Shown here: positions 8,756 through 15,945 of the stretch, piece after piece
Layout of the letters: every line of letters starts with the position of its first letter
Position numbering within the stretch: position 1 is the first letter of the stretch
Assembly (NCBI GenBank): GCA_022712315.1
Contig: JALAGS010000139.1
Span: 1 to 64,000 of the forward strand
Length of the DNA: 64,000 bases
From: Sphingobacterium sp.
GTDB lineage: Bacteria; Bacteroidota; Bacteroidia; Sphingobacteriales; Sphingobacteriaceae
Direction: 5' to 3'
Position numbers and translations under genes: made by a program
Notes under the pieces: generated by a model
What the model was told of the DNA's origin: nothing
Database searches by the model: none
The model's input: the letters and a program-made list of their open reading frames with translations, nothing else

Positions 8756-8781
8756 TTCGACAAAAACACAAAATATGTCTA
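8756..8781. promoter_or_regulatory. Second TetR-type operator before the unknown gene pair
   Basis: TTCGACA (8756-8762), 13 bases, TGTCTA (8776-8781). This repeats the operator over the tetR promoter with the same spacing and one base changed in the right arm. It lies about 50 bp upstream of the start at 8832, so the TetR protein probably controls the two genes that follow. Confidence 0.6.
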
Positions 8782-8831
8782 TATTAATTAGTTACTTCTT
8801 TTTAATTGAGACAATAGACAGAATATAAATT

Positions 8832-9125
8832 ATGGGGTTAAATGCGAAAGTAGGCAAATCGGTAGACAGTTTTGCGTCAGAAAGATGCGTTTTGGTGATG
8901 GTAGAGACTGACGAAACAATTCGCCCTGAAATAAATGGTTTGCTGGATCCGGATATTGATTGTTATTTATTGCTGCACCGTGATGTCGAGAAGCTAGATA
9001 GCCTAGCGCTCGCATTGGAAAATCAAAATAAAAAGGTTCGATTGGCCAGGGACTTTGAGGAACTGAAACAGATGAGTTTTTTGAGCCATCACCTACAACA
9101 AATTGCCGTTAAAATTTTGAAATAA
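8832..9125 (+). CDS. Small hypothetical protein, 97 aa
   Basis: I do not recognise this protein. It is soluble and has an alternating strand/helix pattern (RCVLVMVETDE, then CYLLLHRDVEKLDSLALALENQNKKVRLARDFEEL), compatible with a small alpha/beta fold. There is a single Cys near the N-terminus and one in the middle, and no signal peptide. It is followed after 7 bp by another small gene and preceded by a TetR-type operator, so the pair is probably a regulated two-gene operon. Confidence 0.6.
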   Translation: MGLNAKVGKSVDSFASERCVLVMVETDETIRPEINGLLDPDIDCYLLLHRDVEKLDSLALALENQNKKVRLARDFEELKQMSFLSHHLQQIAVKILK

Positions 9126-9132
9126 TCTAAAT

Positions 9133-9363
9133 ATGTATAAAGTTGTCTACTCTTTATCTCGTAAGCTCAAATGGAAAGCCAGCGAGATTTATCATTTTCT
9201 TTATCAGAGTTTCCCTGAGATAAAAAATATTGACCTATTGCTGGATGATCAGCAATTTTTACTTGTTCTTCGGATGAGTAGCCGGTTGGAGTTTTCTATT
9301 TTGAATATATGTCAGAAACAGGGATTGGCCATGCAATTTGTTCAGGTAGAAGATACCGATTAG
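9133..9363 (+). CDS. Small hypothetical protein, 76 aa
   Basis: This is the second gene of a close pair (7 bp gap). The product is a soluble 76-residue protein with a basic N-terminal helix (SLSRKLKWKASEIYHFLYQSF) and a later helix/strand segment ending in an acidic tail. I recognise no family. The tight spacing and shared upstream operator argue that it works with the preceding 97-residue protein. Confidence 0.6.
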   Translation: MYKVVYSLSRKLKWKASEIYHFLYQSFPEIKNIDLLLDDQQFLLVLRMSSRLEFSILNICQKQGLAMQFVQVEDTD

Positions 9364-9616
9364 TTCGTCCGGTTGGTAAGGACTAAACTATCGGATCTGC
9401 AAATGTGTAATCCCTTGCTTAATGAGCCGTAAAGAAATATAATTTTGAGCTCTGCAGCAAAATAATTATGAAAGTTACTTTTTACTTTTGATAAAGTTCA
9501 AGTAAAACATTTTTTACATCCACTGGTTATTTTTATCGTGTGGATGGATGGTGGTTTGTGACGTGGGGAAATTTTTACGCATTTATTTAAAACAAAATAC
9601 AACAATTTTATCAAGT

Positions 9617-10672
9617 ATGAGCACATTTTCAGTTAGAGCTTTTGGAACAGGCGCACCGGCGGATGATCTAAAACAAATGGATATTGAACGCCGCGAAGTA
9701 ACAGAGCGTGATGTCGAGATTGATATCTTATTTTGTGGGGTTTGTCATTCGGATTTACATACTGCACGAAACGAATGGGGTGGGACAGTGTACCCGAATG
9801 TACCCGGTCACGAAATTGTGGGACGAATTACTAAAGTTGGATCTGCAGTTAATAAGTTTAAAGTAGGCGATTTAGCTGGCGTGGGATGTATGGTCGATAG
9901 TTGTCGCGAATGTGAGAGTTGTAAGGAAGGTTTGGAACAGTATTGTGAAAATGGAAATATCCAAACGTACAATGGTCACGATAAACATCTAAATAAACAG
10001 ACGTTTGGCGGTTATTCAGAACGTGTAGTCGTAGATCAGGATTTTGTGCTTCATATTCCTGCCAATTTAGATCTAGCGGCAACAGCTCCTTTATTGTGTG
10101 CCGGAATCACAACTTATTCTCCATTGAGACATTGGAATGTAGGTCCGGGTAAAAAAGTAGGTATTGTTGGTATTGGCGGTCTAGGACATATGGGAGTTAA
10201 AATAGCAAAAGCAATGGGAGCTCATGTGGTTGTAATTACAACTTCTGCTTCCAAAGTGGAGGACGCCAAACGTTTAGGAGCTGACGAGGTGATCTTGTCA
10301 ACTGATGCTGAACAAATGAAAGAGCATGCAGGCACATTGCATTTCATTTTGGACTGCGTTTCGGCACAGCATGATATCAATGCTTATTTAAGCTTATTGA
10401 AACGGGACGGTTCCCTGACGCTTGTTGGTGCGCCTGAACACCCGCTGCCTGTAGCTCCTTTTAGTTTGATTCCAACACGTAAGAGTTTTTCAGGATCTAT
10501 GATCGGCGGGATTGCAGAAACACAGGAGATGCTTGATTTTTGTGGTAAGCATAATATTATATCTGATATCGAATTGATTACTATGCAGGATATTAATCAT
10601 GCCTATGACAGGCTATTGAAAAGTGACGTTAAATACAGGTTTGTTATCGATATGGCAAGTCTAAAAAACTAA
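9617..10672 (+). CDS. Zinc-dependent NAD(P) alcohol dehydrogenase (CAD/YahK type)
   Basis: This is a medium-chain zinc alcohol dehydrogenase, 351 residues from the chosen ATG (MSTFSVRAFG). An upstream in-frame ATG at 9548 would add 23 unconserved residues. Catalytic zinc ligands are seen in CGVCHSDLHTARNEWG and GHEIVG, and the structural zinc site in CRECESCKEGLEQYC. The cofactor loop is VGIVGIGGLGHMGVKIAKAMGAHVVVIT, with T-S after the strand end, as in NADPH-using members. The layout matches the cinnamyl-alcohol dehydrogenase/YahK group, broad aldehyde reductases. It is monocistronic and followed by a terminator. Confidence 0.93.
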   Translation: MSTFSVRAFGTGAPADDLKQMDIERREVTERDVEIDILFCGVCHSDLHTARNEWGGTVYPNVPGHEIVGRITKVGSAVNKFKVGDLAGVGCMVDSCRECESCKEGLEQYCENGNIQTYNGHDKHLNKQTFGGYSERVVVDQDFVLHIPANLDLAATAPLLCAGITTYSPLRHWNVGPGKKVGIVGIGGLGHMGVKIAKAMGAHVVVITTSASKVEDAKRLGADEVILSTDAEQMKEHAGTLHFILDCVSAQHDINAYLSLLKRDGSLTLVGAPEHPLPVAPFSLIPTRKSFSGSMIGGIAETQEMLDFCGKHNIISDIELITMQDINHAYDRLLKSDVKYRFVIDMASLKN

Positions 10673-10691
10673 CTTAATAAAATTCTTAAAC

Positions 10692-10741
10692 GCTGAACCA
10701 TCAAGGGGAATTTCTAGTACCTTTGATGGTTCGGCTTTTTT
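10692..10741 (+). terminator. Intrinsic terminator after the alcohol dehydrogenase
   Basis: Arms GCTGAACCATCAA (10692-10704) and TTGATGGTTCGGC (10723-10735) pair over 13 bases with one wobble and are followed by six T residues. Confidence 0.8.
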
Positions 10742-10830
10742 ATAAACTTATTTTGCGATTAATTATTTTTGTTAATCTTTTTGTCCTTGGAAGCTGTTAA
10801 CTAGGGGGAAGGCAAAAAATCGCCGTTTTT

Positions 10831-12129
10831 ATGGAAAAAGATAAAGTTATTATATTTTGGTTTCGAAGGGATCTGCGCTTGGATGATAACGCCGGACTCG
10901 CCCGTGCGCTCGCCTCCGGGTATCCGGTATTACCCGTATTCATATTTGACGAAGATATTTTGAAGCTGCTGGACGATAGGAAAGACCGACGTGTGCATTA
11001 TATTCATCAGGCACTAACAGGTATCAACGCGACTTTAAAAAAAAGCGGTGCAACTCTGAATACATTCTATGGTAAACCTATTACTATTTACAGAGAGCTT
11101 GCTGAAAAATTTGATCTGCAGGGAATCTATTGCAATCGGGATTATGAACCGAAAGCTATTCGTCGGGACAAGGAAATTTTCGATTTTTGCCAATCGATCG
11201 GAATTCCGTTTAAAGCCATGAAAGATCAGGTTATTTTTGATAAGGGAGATGTTGTCAAGAATGATGGAGCGCCCTATACCGTTTATACACCTTATGCAAA
11301 AAAATGGCGGGAGAGACTAAGCCCTGACTGTTATCGTTCCTATACCTATGGAACAGAATTTTTCTTTCAGCAAAAACATCAGCAGATAGTTTCTTTGGAA
11401 AAATTAGGCTTTTTTGAGACTGACTTTATTTTTGAAGAACCCTATCTGAATGATACGATTATCGATCATTACGATAAAAACCGCGACTATCCAGCGTTAA
11501 TGGGAACAACTAAATTAGGAACAGCCCTTCGTTTTGGAACGATCAGTATACGTAAATGTGTCGCTTTCGCCCTAAAGCACAATTTAACATGGTTATCTGA
11601 ATTGATATGGCGTGAATTTTTTATGCAAATACTCTACCATTATCCCCATGTTGTTACAGAATCCTTTAGAAAGCAATACGATGCTATACAATGGCGCAAC
11701 GATGAAGAGGAATTCCAGAACTGGTGCAAGGGAGAGACCGGGTACCCAATGGTCGATGCGGGTATGCGGCAACTGAATACTTCGGGTTATATGCATAATC
11801 GTGTACGGATGGTCGTTGCCAGTTTTCTTTGTAAACACTTATTGATAGACTGGAGATGGGGGGAGGCCTATTTTGCCCAAAAATTAAATGATTATGATCT
11901 GTCTGCCAACAATGGTAACTGGCAATGGGCTGCTGGCTGCGGTTGTGATGCTGCTCCGTATTTTAGGGTTTTTAATCCAGCACTTCAAGCGGAGAAGTTC
12001 GATAAAAATCAAACATATATAAGACAATGGGTTCCGGAGCTGGACACAGTTGCGTATTCGAAGCCTATCGTAGACCATCAGTTCGCCCGTGATCGCGCAA
12101 TAAAGACTTATTCAAAGGCATTGAAATAA
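10831..12129 (+). CDS. phr: Deoxyribodipyrimidine photolyase
   Basis: This 432-residue class I photolyase uses FAD and light to split pyrimidine dimers in DNA. The N-terminal alpha/beta antenna domain starts IIFWFRRDLRLDDNAGLARAL. The C-terminal FAD domain carries TKLGTALRFGTISIR, SELIWREFFMQILYHYP, GYPMVDAGMRQLNTSGYMHNRVRMVVASFLCKHLLIDWRWGE and NNGNWQWAAGCGCDAAPYFRVFNP, the flavin and tryptophan-chain motifs of CPD photolyases. Length is slightly below the E. coli enzyme. It converges with an alpha/beta hydrolase gene. Confidence 0.96.
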   Translation: MEKDKVIIFWFRRDLRLDDNAGLARALASGYPVLPVFIFDEDILKLLDDRKDRRVHYIHQALTGINATLKKSGATLNTFYGKPITIYRELAEKFDLQGIYCNRDYEPKAIRRDKEIFDFCQSIGIPFKAMKDQVIFDKGDVVKNDGAPYTVYTPYAKKWRERLSPDCYRSYTYGTEFFFQQKHQQIVSLEKLGFFETDFIFEEPYLNDTIIDHYDKNRDYPALMGTTKLGTALRFGTISIRKCVAFALKHNLTWLSELIWREFFMQILYHYPHVVTESFRKQYDAIQWRNDEEEFQNWCKGETGYPMVDAGMRQLNTSGYMHNRVRMVVASFLCKHLLIDWRWGEAYFAQKLNDYDLSANNGNWQWAAGCGCDAAPYFRVFNPALQAEKFDKNQTYIRQWVPELDTVAYSKPIVDHQFARDRAIKTYSKALK

Positions 12130-12132
12130 GAG

Positions 12133-12193
12133 ATTACATGTCTGCTCCCGTTCGCCGGTCAATAAAACAGCTAACTTGGCGCAGACATGTAAT
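12133..12193. repeat. 13-bp inverted repeat between convergent genes
   Basis: ATTACATGTCTGC (12133-12145) and its exact reverse complement (12181-12193) flank a 35-base spacer between the photolyase and hydrolase stops. It may act as a terminator, but the loop is long and there is no T-run. Confidence 0.5.
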
Positions 12194-12202
12194 TACTGAT
12201 TG

Positions 12203-12988
12203 TTACTGATCTAAGAATTCGGCAACAAAAGCATCAAATGCTTGTGGATTTTCGGCCTGAACCCAGTGACCTGCATTCGGAATTATTTTAAACACGGCGT
12301 TTGGAAATTGTTCCCTGATCTTTATTTTATCTTCGGGCAAAATATATCTTGATTTCTCTCCAGGCAGAAATAATGTAGGTCCATTGAATATTCCTGATTT
12401 TATTCCAACAGTGATAAATTCTGTATACTTATGTTTTAATACATCCAGATTAAAGCGCCAATCTAATTTCCGATCTTCTCTGATATATACATTTTTTAAT
12501 AAAAATTGGATAACACCGGGGTCATCCAGATATTGTTCAATCTTAACCTGTACATCTTTTCTGTTTTCCAATGTCGTGATGTCAACAGCGGAGAGCGCAT
12601 CGAAAATGTCCTCATGATGTGGGGGATATGCTTTGGGGGCTATATCAGCGATAATCAATTTTTCAATTTTTTCTGGATAGTCAATTGCAAATTGCATCGC
12701 CACTTTGCCTCCTAAAGAGTGACCCAATAACAGTATTTTCTCTGCTCCGATAGATTCTATATAAGCCAGAAGATCATCTACCATAACTTCTATCGACATA
12801 TCATCACTATGGAAACTGCGTCCATGATTACGAAGATCGAGTAAATGTACCTGTCTTTTCTCTCCGAAACTACGGCCAAAGGATCCCCAATTGTCTGCCA
12901 TACCAAAAAGCCCATGCAGGACAATTAATGGAGTGCCACCGTTATCTGCGCCATATATTTTGCTGTGTTGTAATTCTTTCAATGTCAT
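12203..12988 (-). CDS. Alpha/beta hydrolase (YbfF-like esterase)
   Basis: This 261-residue alpha/beta hydrolase has PLIVLHGLFGMADNWGSFGRSF (oxyanion-hole HG), LLDLRNHGRSFH, the nucleophile elbow LLLGHSLGGKVAMQFA (G-H-S-L-G), and the C-terminal His in IPNAGHWVQAENPQAF. The order and the DLRNHGRS motif match the YbfF/ABHD11 group of small acyl-ester or acyl-thioester hydrolases. It is a single gene with normal length. The natural substrate cannot be told. Confidence 0.9.
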   Translation of the reverse strand: MTLKELQHSKIYGADNGGTPLIVLHGLFGMADNWGSFGRSFGEKRQVHLLDLRNHGRSFHSDDMSIEVMVDDLLAYIESIGAEKILLLGHSLGGKVAMQFAIDYPEKIEKLIIADIAPKAYPPHHEDIFDALSAVDITTLENRKDVQVKIEQYLDDPGVIQFLLKNVYIREDRKLDWRFNLDVLKHKYTEFITVGIKSGIFNGPTLFLPGEKSRYILPEDKIKIREQFPNAVFKIIPNAGHWVQAENPQAFDAFVAEFLDQ

Positions 12989-13179
12989 GATAATGTGTAT
13001 TGCAATTTATCGCCTGTCAACGATGAGTATATGTCGCGAAGTTAACTTTTGTTGGTGATTTTTTGATCGAAATTATGTAAAACATTTATGCGGCTTTCTA
13101 CTTGCGTCTGTTTTATCGCTTTTACTATAATGGTCGTATGTGGTGATTTAGTGGTAACTTTCGGCCATTCTATCCGTTA

Positions 13180-13187
13180 TATTTTTG
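13180..13187 (+). promoter_or_regulatory. Candidate -7 box (TATTTTTG) for a small transcript
   Basis: An exact TAnnTTTG match in the 696-bp gap between the hydrolase and map genes. It would start a short transcript ending at the hairpin at 13389-13410 that contains the 32-codon ORF. No clear -33 element is seen. Confidence 0.35.
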
Positions 13188-13248
13188 TATTAAACTTAAT
13201 TCATAAAATAAATGAACAAGGAAGCACTAATTGTCATTAATATTGAAA

Positions 13249-13347
13249 ATGAATATTTTTGGAAATATAAATAAGGCTTTTGTAATATTTGCTGTTTTCG
13301 GAACTGTTAAGGACGTAATGAGTGCATTTGGCAGCTTAACGGAATGA
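13249..13347 (+). CDS. Possible 32-aa small ORF
   Basis: A short ORF of 32 codons (beginning MNIFGNINKAFVIFAVFGTV and ending in SAFGSLTE), hydrophobic in the middle and amphipathic toward the end. It sits between a candidate promoter and a terminator-like hairpin. A shorter ORF of 20 codons (13212-13274) overlaps it in another frame. No homologue is known to me. It could be a small membrane-active peptide or noncoding. The rest of the gap (12989-13684) holds no other gene I can support. Confidence 0.3.
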   Translation: MNIFGNINKAFVIFAVFGTVKDVMSAFGSLTE

Positions 13348-13388
13348 AATAGAAGCAAAATTTTGACAATAAGAATAAAATTTTTGTT

Positions 13389-13416
13389 AAAAGTGATCTT
13401 CATCACTTTTTTCTTG
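13389..13416 (+). terminator. Hairpin with short T tail
   Basis: AAAAGTGAT (13389-13397), loop CTTC, ATCACTTTT (13402-13410), then TTCTT. It is a perfect 9-bp stem and could end the small transcript that begins near 13190. Confidence 0.5.
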
Positions 13417-13621
13417 AAAACAATAATCTATTTTTACCGCTGTAGCGATCTTTCTGATAAGATGACCTGTTTGAGATTGACACAAATTATTTAGCCATAA
13501 AAATATATTATTTGGGGGTTTTCTCTTTATGGGAGGCCCCTTAATTTTTTTGCAGATTTTATTTCTGAGATAGCAAAGACTGGACTTATGTTGCAGATGT
13601 GGAAGTCTGATGTAGAAAAGT

Positions 13622-13662
13622 AGGTCTTTTCGATTGTTTTCTATAATTCTTCGAAAAGACCT
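13622..13662 (-). terminator. Hairpin downstream of map
   Basis: AGGTCTTTTCGA (13622-13633) and its exact reverse complement (13651-13662), with a 17-base loop, lie 22 bp beyond the map stop on the minus strand. Confidence 0.6.
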
Positions 13663-13684
13663 GTGCGCGACATCGTATTATTGC

Positions 13685-14446
13685 TTAAAAAATAGCGTTC
13701 TGTTCAGTTAATATAACAGGATAGCCGTCGGTAATAAGAATCGTGTGTTCATGTTGTGCCATGAAACCGCCTTTGTCCCCAACCATTGTCCAGCCATCTT
13801 CGATTTCGGTCGCATAAGTGGAAGTGGTCGAAATAAAGGTTTCAATAGCAACAACTGTATTTTTTCGAAATCTACGTTGGTCGAAGCGATTTTTGTAGTT
13901 GAGTAATTCATCAGGTTCTTCGTGGAGGCTTTTTCCTACACCATGCCCTCCAAGGTTTTTAATGACTTTATAGCCTCTTTTTTTTGCTTCTGTCTCAATG
14001 AGATGCCCAATGTCGGCTATCTTTACACCGCCTCGAATATGACTGATTGCTTTTTGAAGAATTTCTTTGGATGCTTTTACCAGTTTTTCATGTTGATGTA
14101 TATCCTTTCCTATAACAAAGGAACAGCCATTATCAGCCCAATATCCATCAAGTTCGGCAGATACATCGATATTGATCAAGTCGCCTTCTTTTAATATCCG
14201 CTCTGCTGTGGGGATGCCGTGGCAAAATTCATTGTTTACACTAATACAGGTGTAGCCGGGGAAACCATAAGTGAGGGCAGGGGCAGAATTTGCACCCATC
14301 CTTGTTAATATTTCGGCCCCATATTCGTCAAGCTCTTTAGTTGACATGCCCACTCGAGCATGTTCTATCATGGATTTTAAGGTATGAGCAACAGCATCGC
14401 TCGCTTTTTGTATGCCTGTTAGTTCTGTTTCGTTTGTTATTGACAT
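13685..14446 (-). CDS. map: Type I methionine aminopeptidase
   Basis: This 253-residue enzyme removes the N-terminal Met of new proteins. The pita-bread fold metal ligands are recognisable: the His of NEFCHGIPTAERILKEGDLINIDVSAELDGYWADNGCSF (with the two Asp ligands), GHGVGKSLHEEP (His ligand region), and the C-terminal Glu residues in VVAIETFIST and QHEHTILIT. It lacks the N-terminal zinc extension and is the usual size for a short bacterial MAP. It is monocistronic here rather than in a ribosomal protein operon, so it may be a second copy. The bacterium probably has another map elsewhere. Confidence 0.92.
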   Translation of the reverse strand: MSITNETELTGIQKASDAVAHTLKSMIEHARVGMSTKELDEYGAEILTRMGANSAPALTYGFPGYTCISVNNEFCHGIPTAERILKEGDLINIDVSAELDGYWADNGCSFVIGKDIHQHEKLVKASKEILQKAISHIRGGVKIADIGHLIETEAKKRGYKVIKNLGGHGVGKSLHEEPDELLNYKNRFDQRRFRKNTVVAIETFISTTSTYATEIEDGWTMVGDKGGFMAQHEHTILITDGYPVILTEQNAIF

Positions 14447-14734
14447 TGCTGATTTTTTTTATCGTGAAGCTAATAAGCTCTGTTTTCTCGATGTTGTTAA
14501 GTTCCATTCTTTGTGAAACAAATCGTTGAAGGCCTTAATGTTCTCATGAGATCTAAACCTATGCAAAGGTCTTAATAAAATTGAATAAAATAAAGATTTC
14601 CTTCCGATTAGAAGTATATATACACTGTTCCCGTCATAAAAATCGAATCGATATGTCAGTAAAAAACCTGTTTTTTGTCCTACTTTTTATAGTATTAGTC
14701 CTGTATTTTGATGTTTAGACATGTAATTTTTTAT

Positions 14735-14742
14735 GTATCTTT
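14735..14742 (+). promoter_or_regulatory. Candidate -7 box (TATCTTTA) for the nitroreductase
   Basis: TATCTTTA, one base from TAnnTTTG, lies 45 bp before the nitroreductase start. The same octamer is found before prpB and the thiolase gene. The nearest TTTG (14707-14710) is 24 bases upstream, a little far. The rest of the 341-bp gap 14447-14787 shows no gene. Confidence 0.4.
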
Positions 14743-14787
14743 ACGTAACTTTATTAGGTTGCTATCGAACATTTAAAATAAAAAATA

Positions 14788-15423
14788 ATGGCTTTATTAG
14801 ACACACTGGAATGGCGCTATGCCACAAAAAAATACGATCCTACCAAAAAGGTCGCTCAAGAAGATTTAAATAAGATTTTGGAAGCCGCACGTATGGCGCC
14901 CAGCTCTTCTGGACTTCAGCAGTTTCGTGTAATTGTGATTACGAATCAGGAATTAAAAGAAAAAATTGTACCTGTAGCTTGGGGGCAACAGATTGTCGCT
15001 GATAGTTCGCATTTATTGGTCTTCGCAGGATGGGACAAATATACAGATGAACGTATTGACAATACGTTCGACCAAATGAATACGTTGAGGGGCTTGCCGT
15101 TAGACACAACTGACGAATATAAAAATAGATTAAAAGGACAGTTTGCAAGTTTTACAGAAGAACAGCAAGCGGCACATGCGGCGAAGCAAGCTTATATTGC
15201 TTTTGGTTTGGCAATTGCACAGGCAGCAGAATTGGGCATTGATGCCACACCAATGGAGGGTTTTTCAAATGTGGAATTGGATGAGTTGCTTGGTTTGGAT
15301 AAACTGGGTTTAAAGAGTGCCGTTATGCTTCCATTGGGCTATCGGATGGAAGAACAAGACTGGCTGTTAAAGCTGAAAAAGTTTAGACTTCCAAAAGAGG
15401 AGTTTTTGATCGAGCTTGCATAA
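14788..15423 (+). CDS. NAD(P)H-dependent nitroreductase family oxidoreductase
   Basis: This 211-residue flavoprotein of the nitroreductase family starts with LDTLEWRYATKKYDPTKKVAQEDLNKILEAARMAPSSSGLQQFRVIVI, where R-Y-A-T-K-K-Y and the P-S-S-S-G-L-Q stretch bind FMN, and ends with LGLDKLGLKSAVMLPLGYRMEEQDWL, the NfsB-like FMN-phosphate segment. Such enzymes reduce nitro compounds or quinones with NAD(P)H. It is a single gene with its own terminator. Confidence 0.92.
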   Translation: MALLDTLEWRYATKKYDPTKKVAQEDLNKILEAARMAPSSSGLQQFRVIVITNQELKEKIVPVAWGQQIVADSSHLLVFAGWDKYTDERIDNTFDQMNTLRGLPLDTTDEYKNRLKGQFASFTEEQQAAHAAKQAYIAFGLAIAQAAELGIDATPMEGFSNVELDELLGLDKLGLKSAVMLPLGYRMEEQDWLLKLKKFRLPKEEFLIELA

Positions 15424-15447
15424 ATTGTAGATTCATATAAATAAAGC

Positions 15448-15481
15448 AAAGCGTTTCAACCGAGTGTTGAAACGCTTTTTT
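15448..15481 (+). terminator. Intrinsic terminator after the nitroreductase
   Basis: Perfect 13-bp stem (AAAGCGTTTCAAC at 15448-15460 with its complement 15466-15478), loop CGAGT, and a T-run. Confidence 0.9.
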
Positions 15482-15945
15482 GCTGAATGGGCACTTATCA
15501 ATTGATAACATTTCCGGGTGTATTTCTTGCCATTCCCTTCCAACCCACTTTTATATCCATCTTTGTTTGCGATGTTTTGTGCCGATGTGGAGTTATTTTG
15601 CCTCCAAAAAATTATAAAGGCGGATTAGGTATCGAAATTGTTATACTTTATTACACAGATGGTTGGAGGTGGGCAAAAAAAATGCCCTAGGAGAATGTAT
15701 GCTGTTTTTTTGAGTGAGATTGTAGGCTATTTTCTCGACTTCCTAGCCTAACGATGGTAATATTGTTTCTATTTCTGTTAATCTAGTTTTAGTATAATTC
15801 AGTGCTGTTCCCTAAATTTATGCTATTCGGAACAGGTGTTTTTATCACCTAGTTTCAATAACCCTTACCAAAGAAAACGAATATTGTTTTGTTTGGGAGG
15901 AGTGAGTAAACCTAAAATAACGCAGAATAGATATACCCCAATGCT
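15482..15945. other. 464-bp gap without a supported gene
   Basis: This region between the nitroreductase terminator and the cytochrome operon holds a 67-codon open frame (15487-15690) whose composition does not look coding, and no clear promoter. It presumably contains the promoter of the operon that starts at 15946. Confidence 0.5.

Noticed and set aside
12133..12193. Intrinsic terminator after the photolyase
   Set aside because: The 13-bp inverted repeat is perfect, but the 35-base loop and lack of a T-run make it only a possible terminator; listed as a repeat.
15487..15690. 67-codon ORF after the nitroreductase terminator
   Set aside because: Unusual Cys/Trp-rich composition, no conserved pattern, and it lies in a region that looks noncoding.
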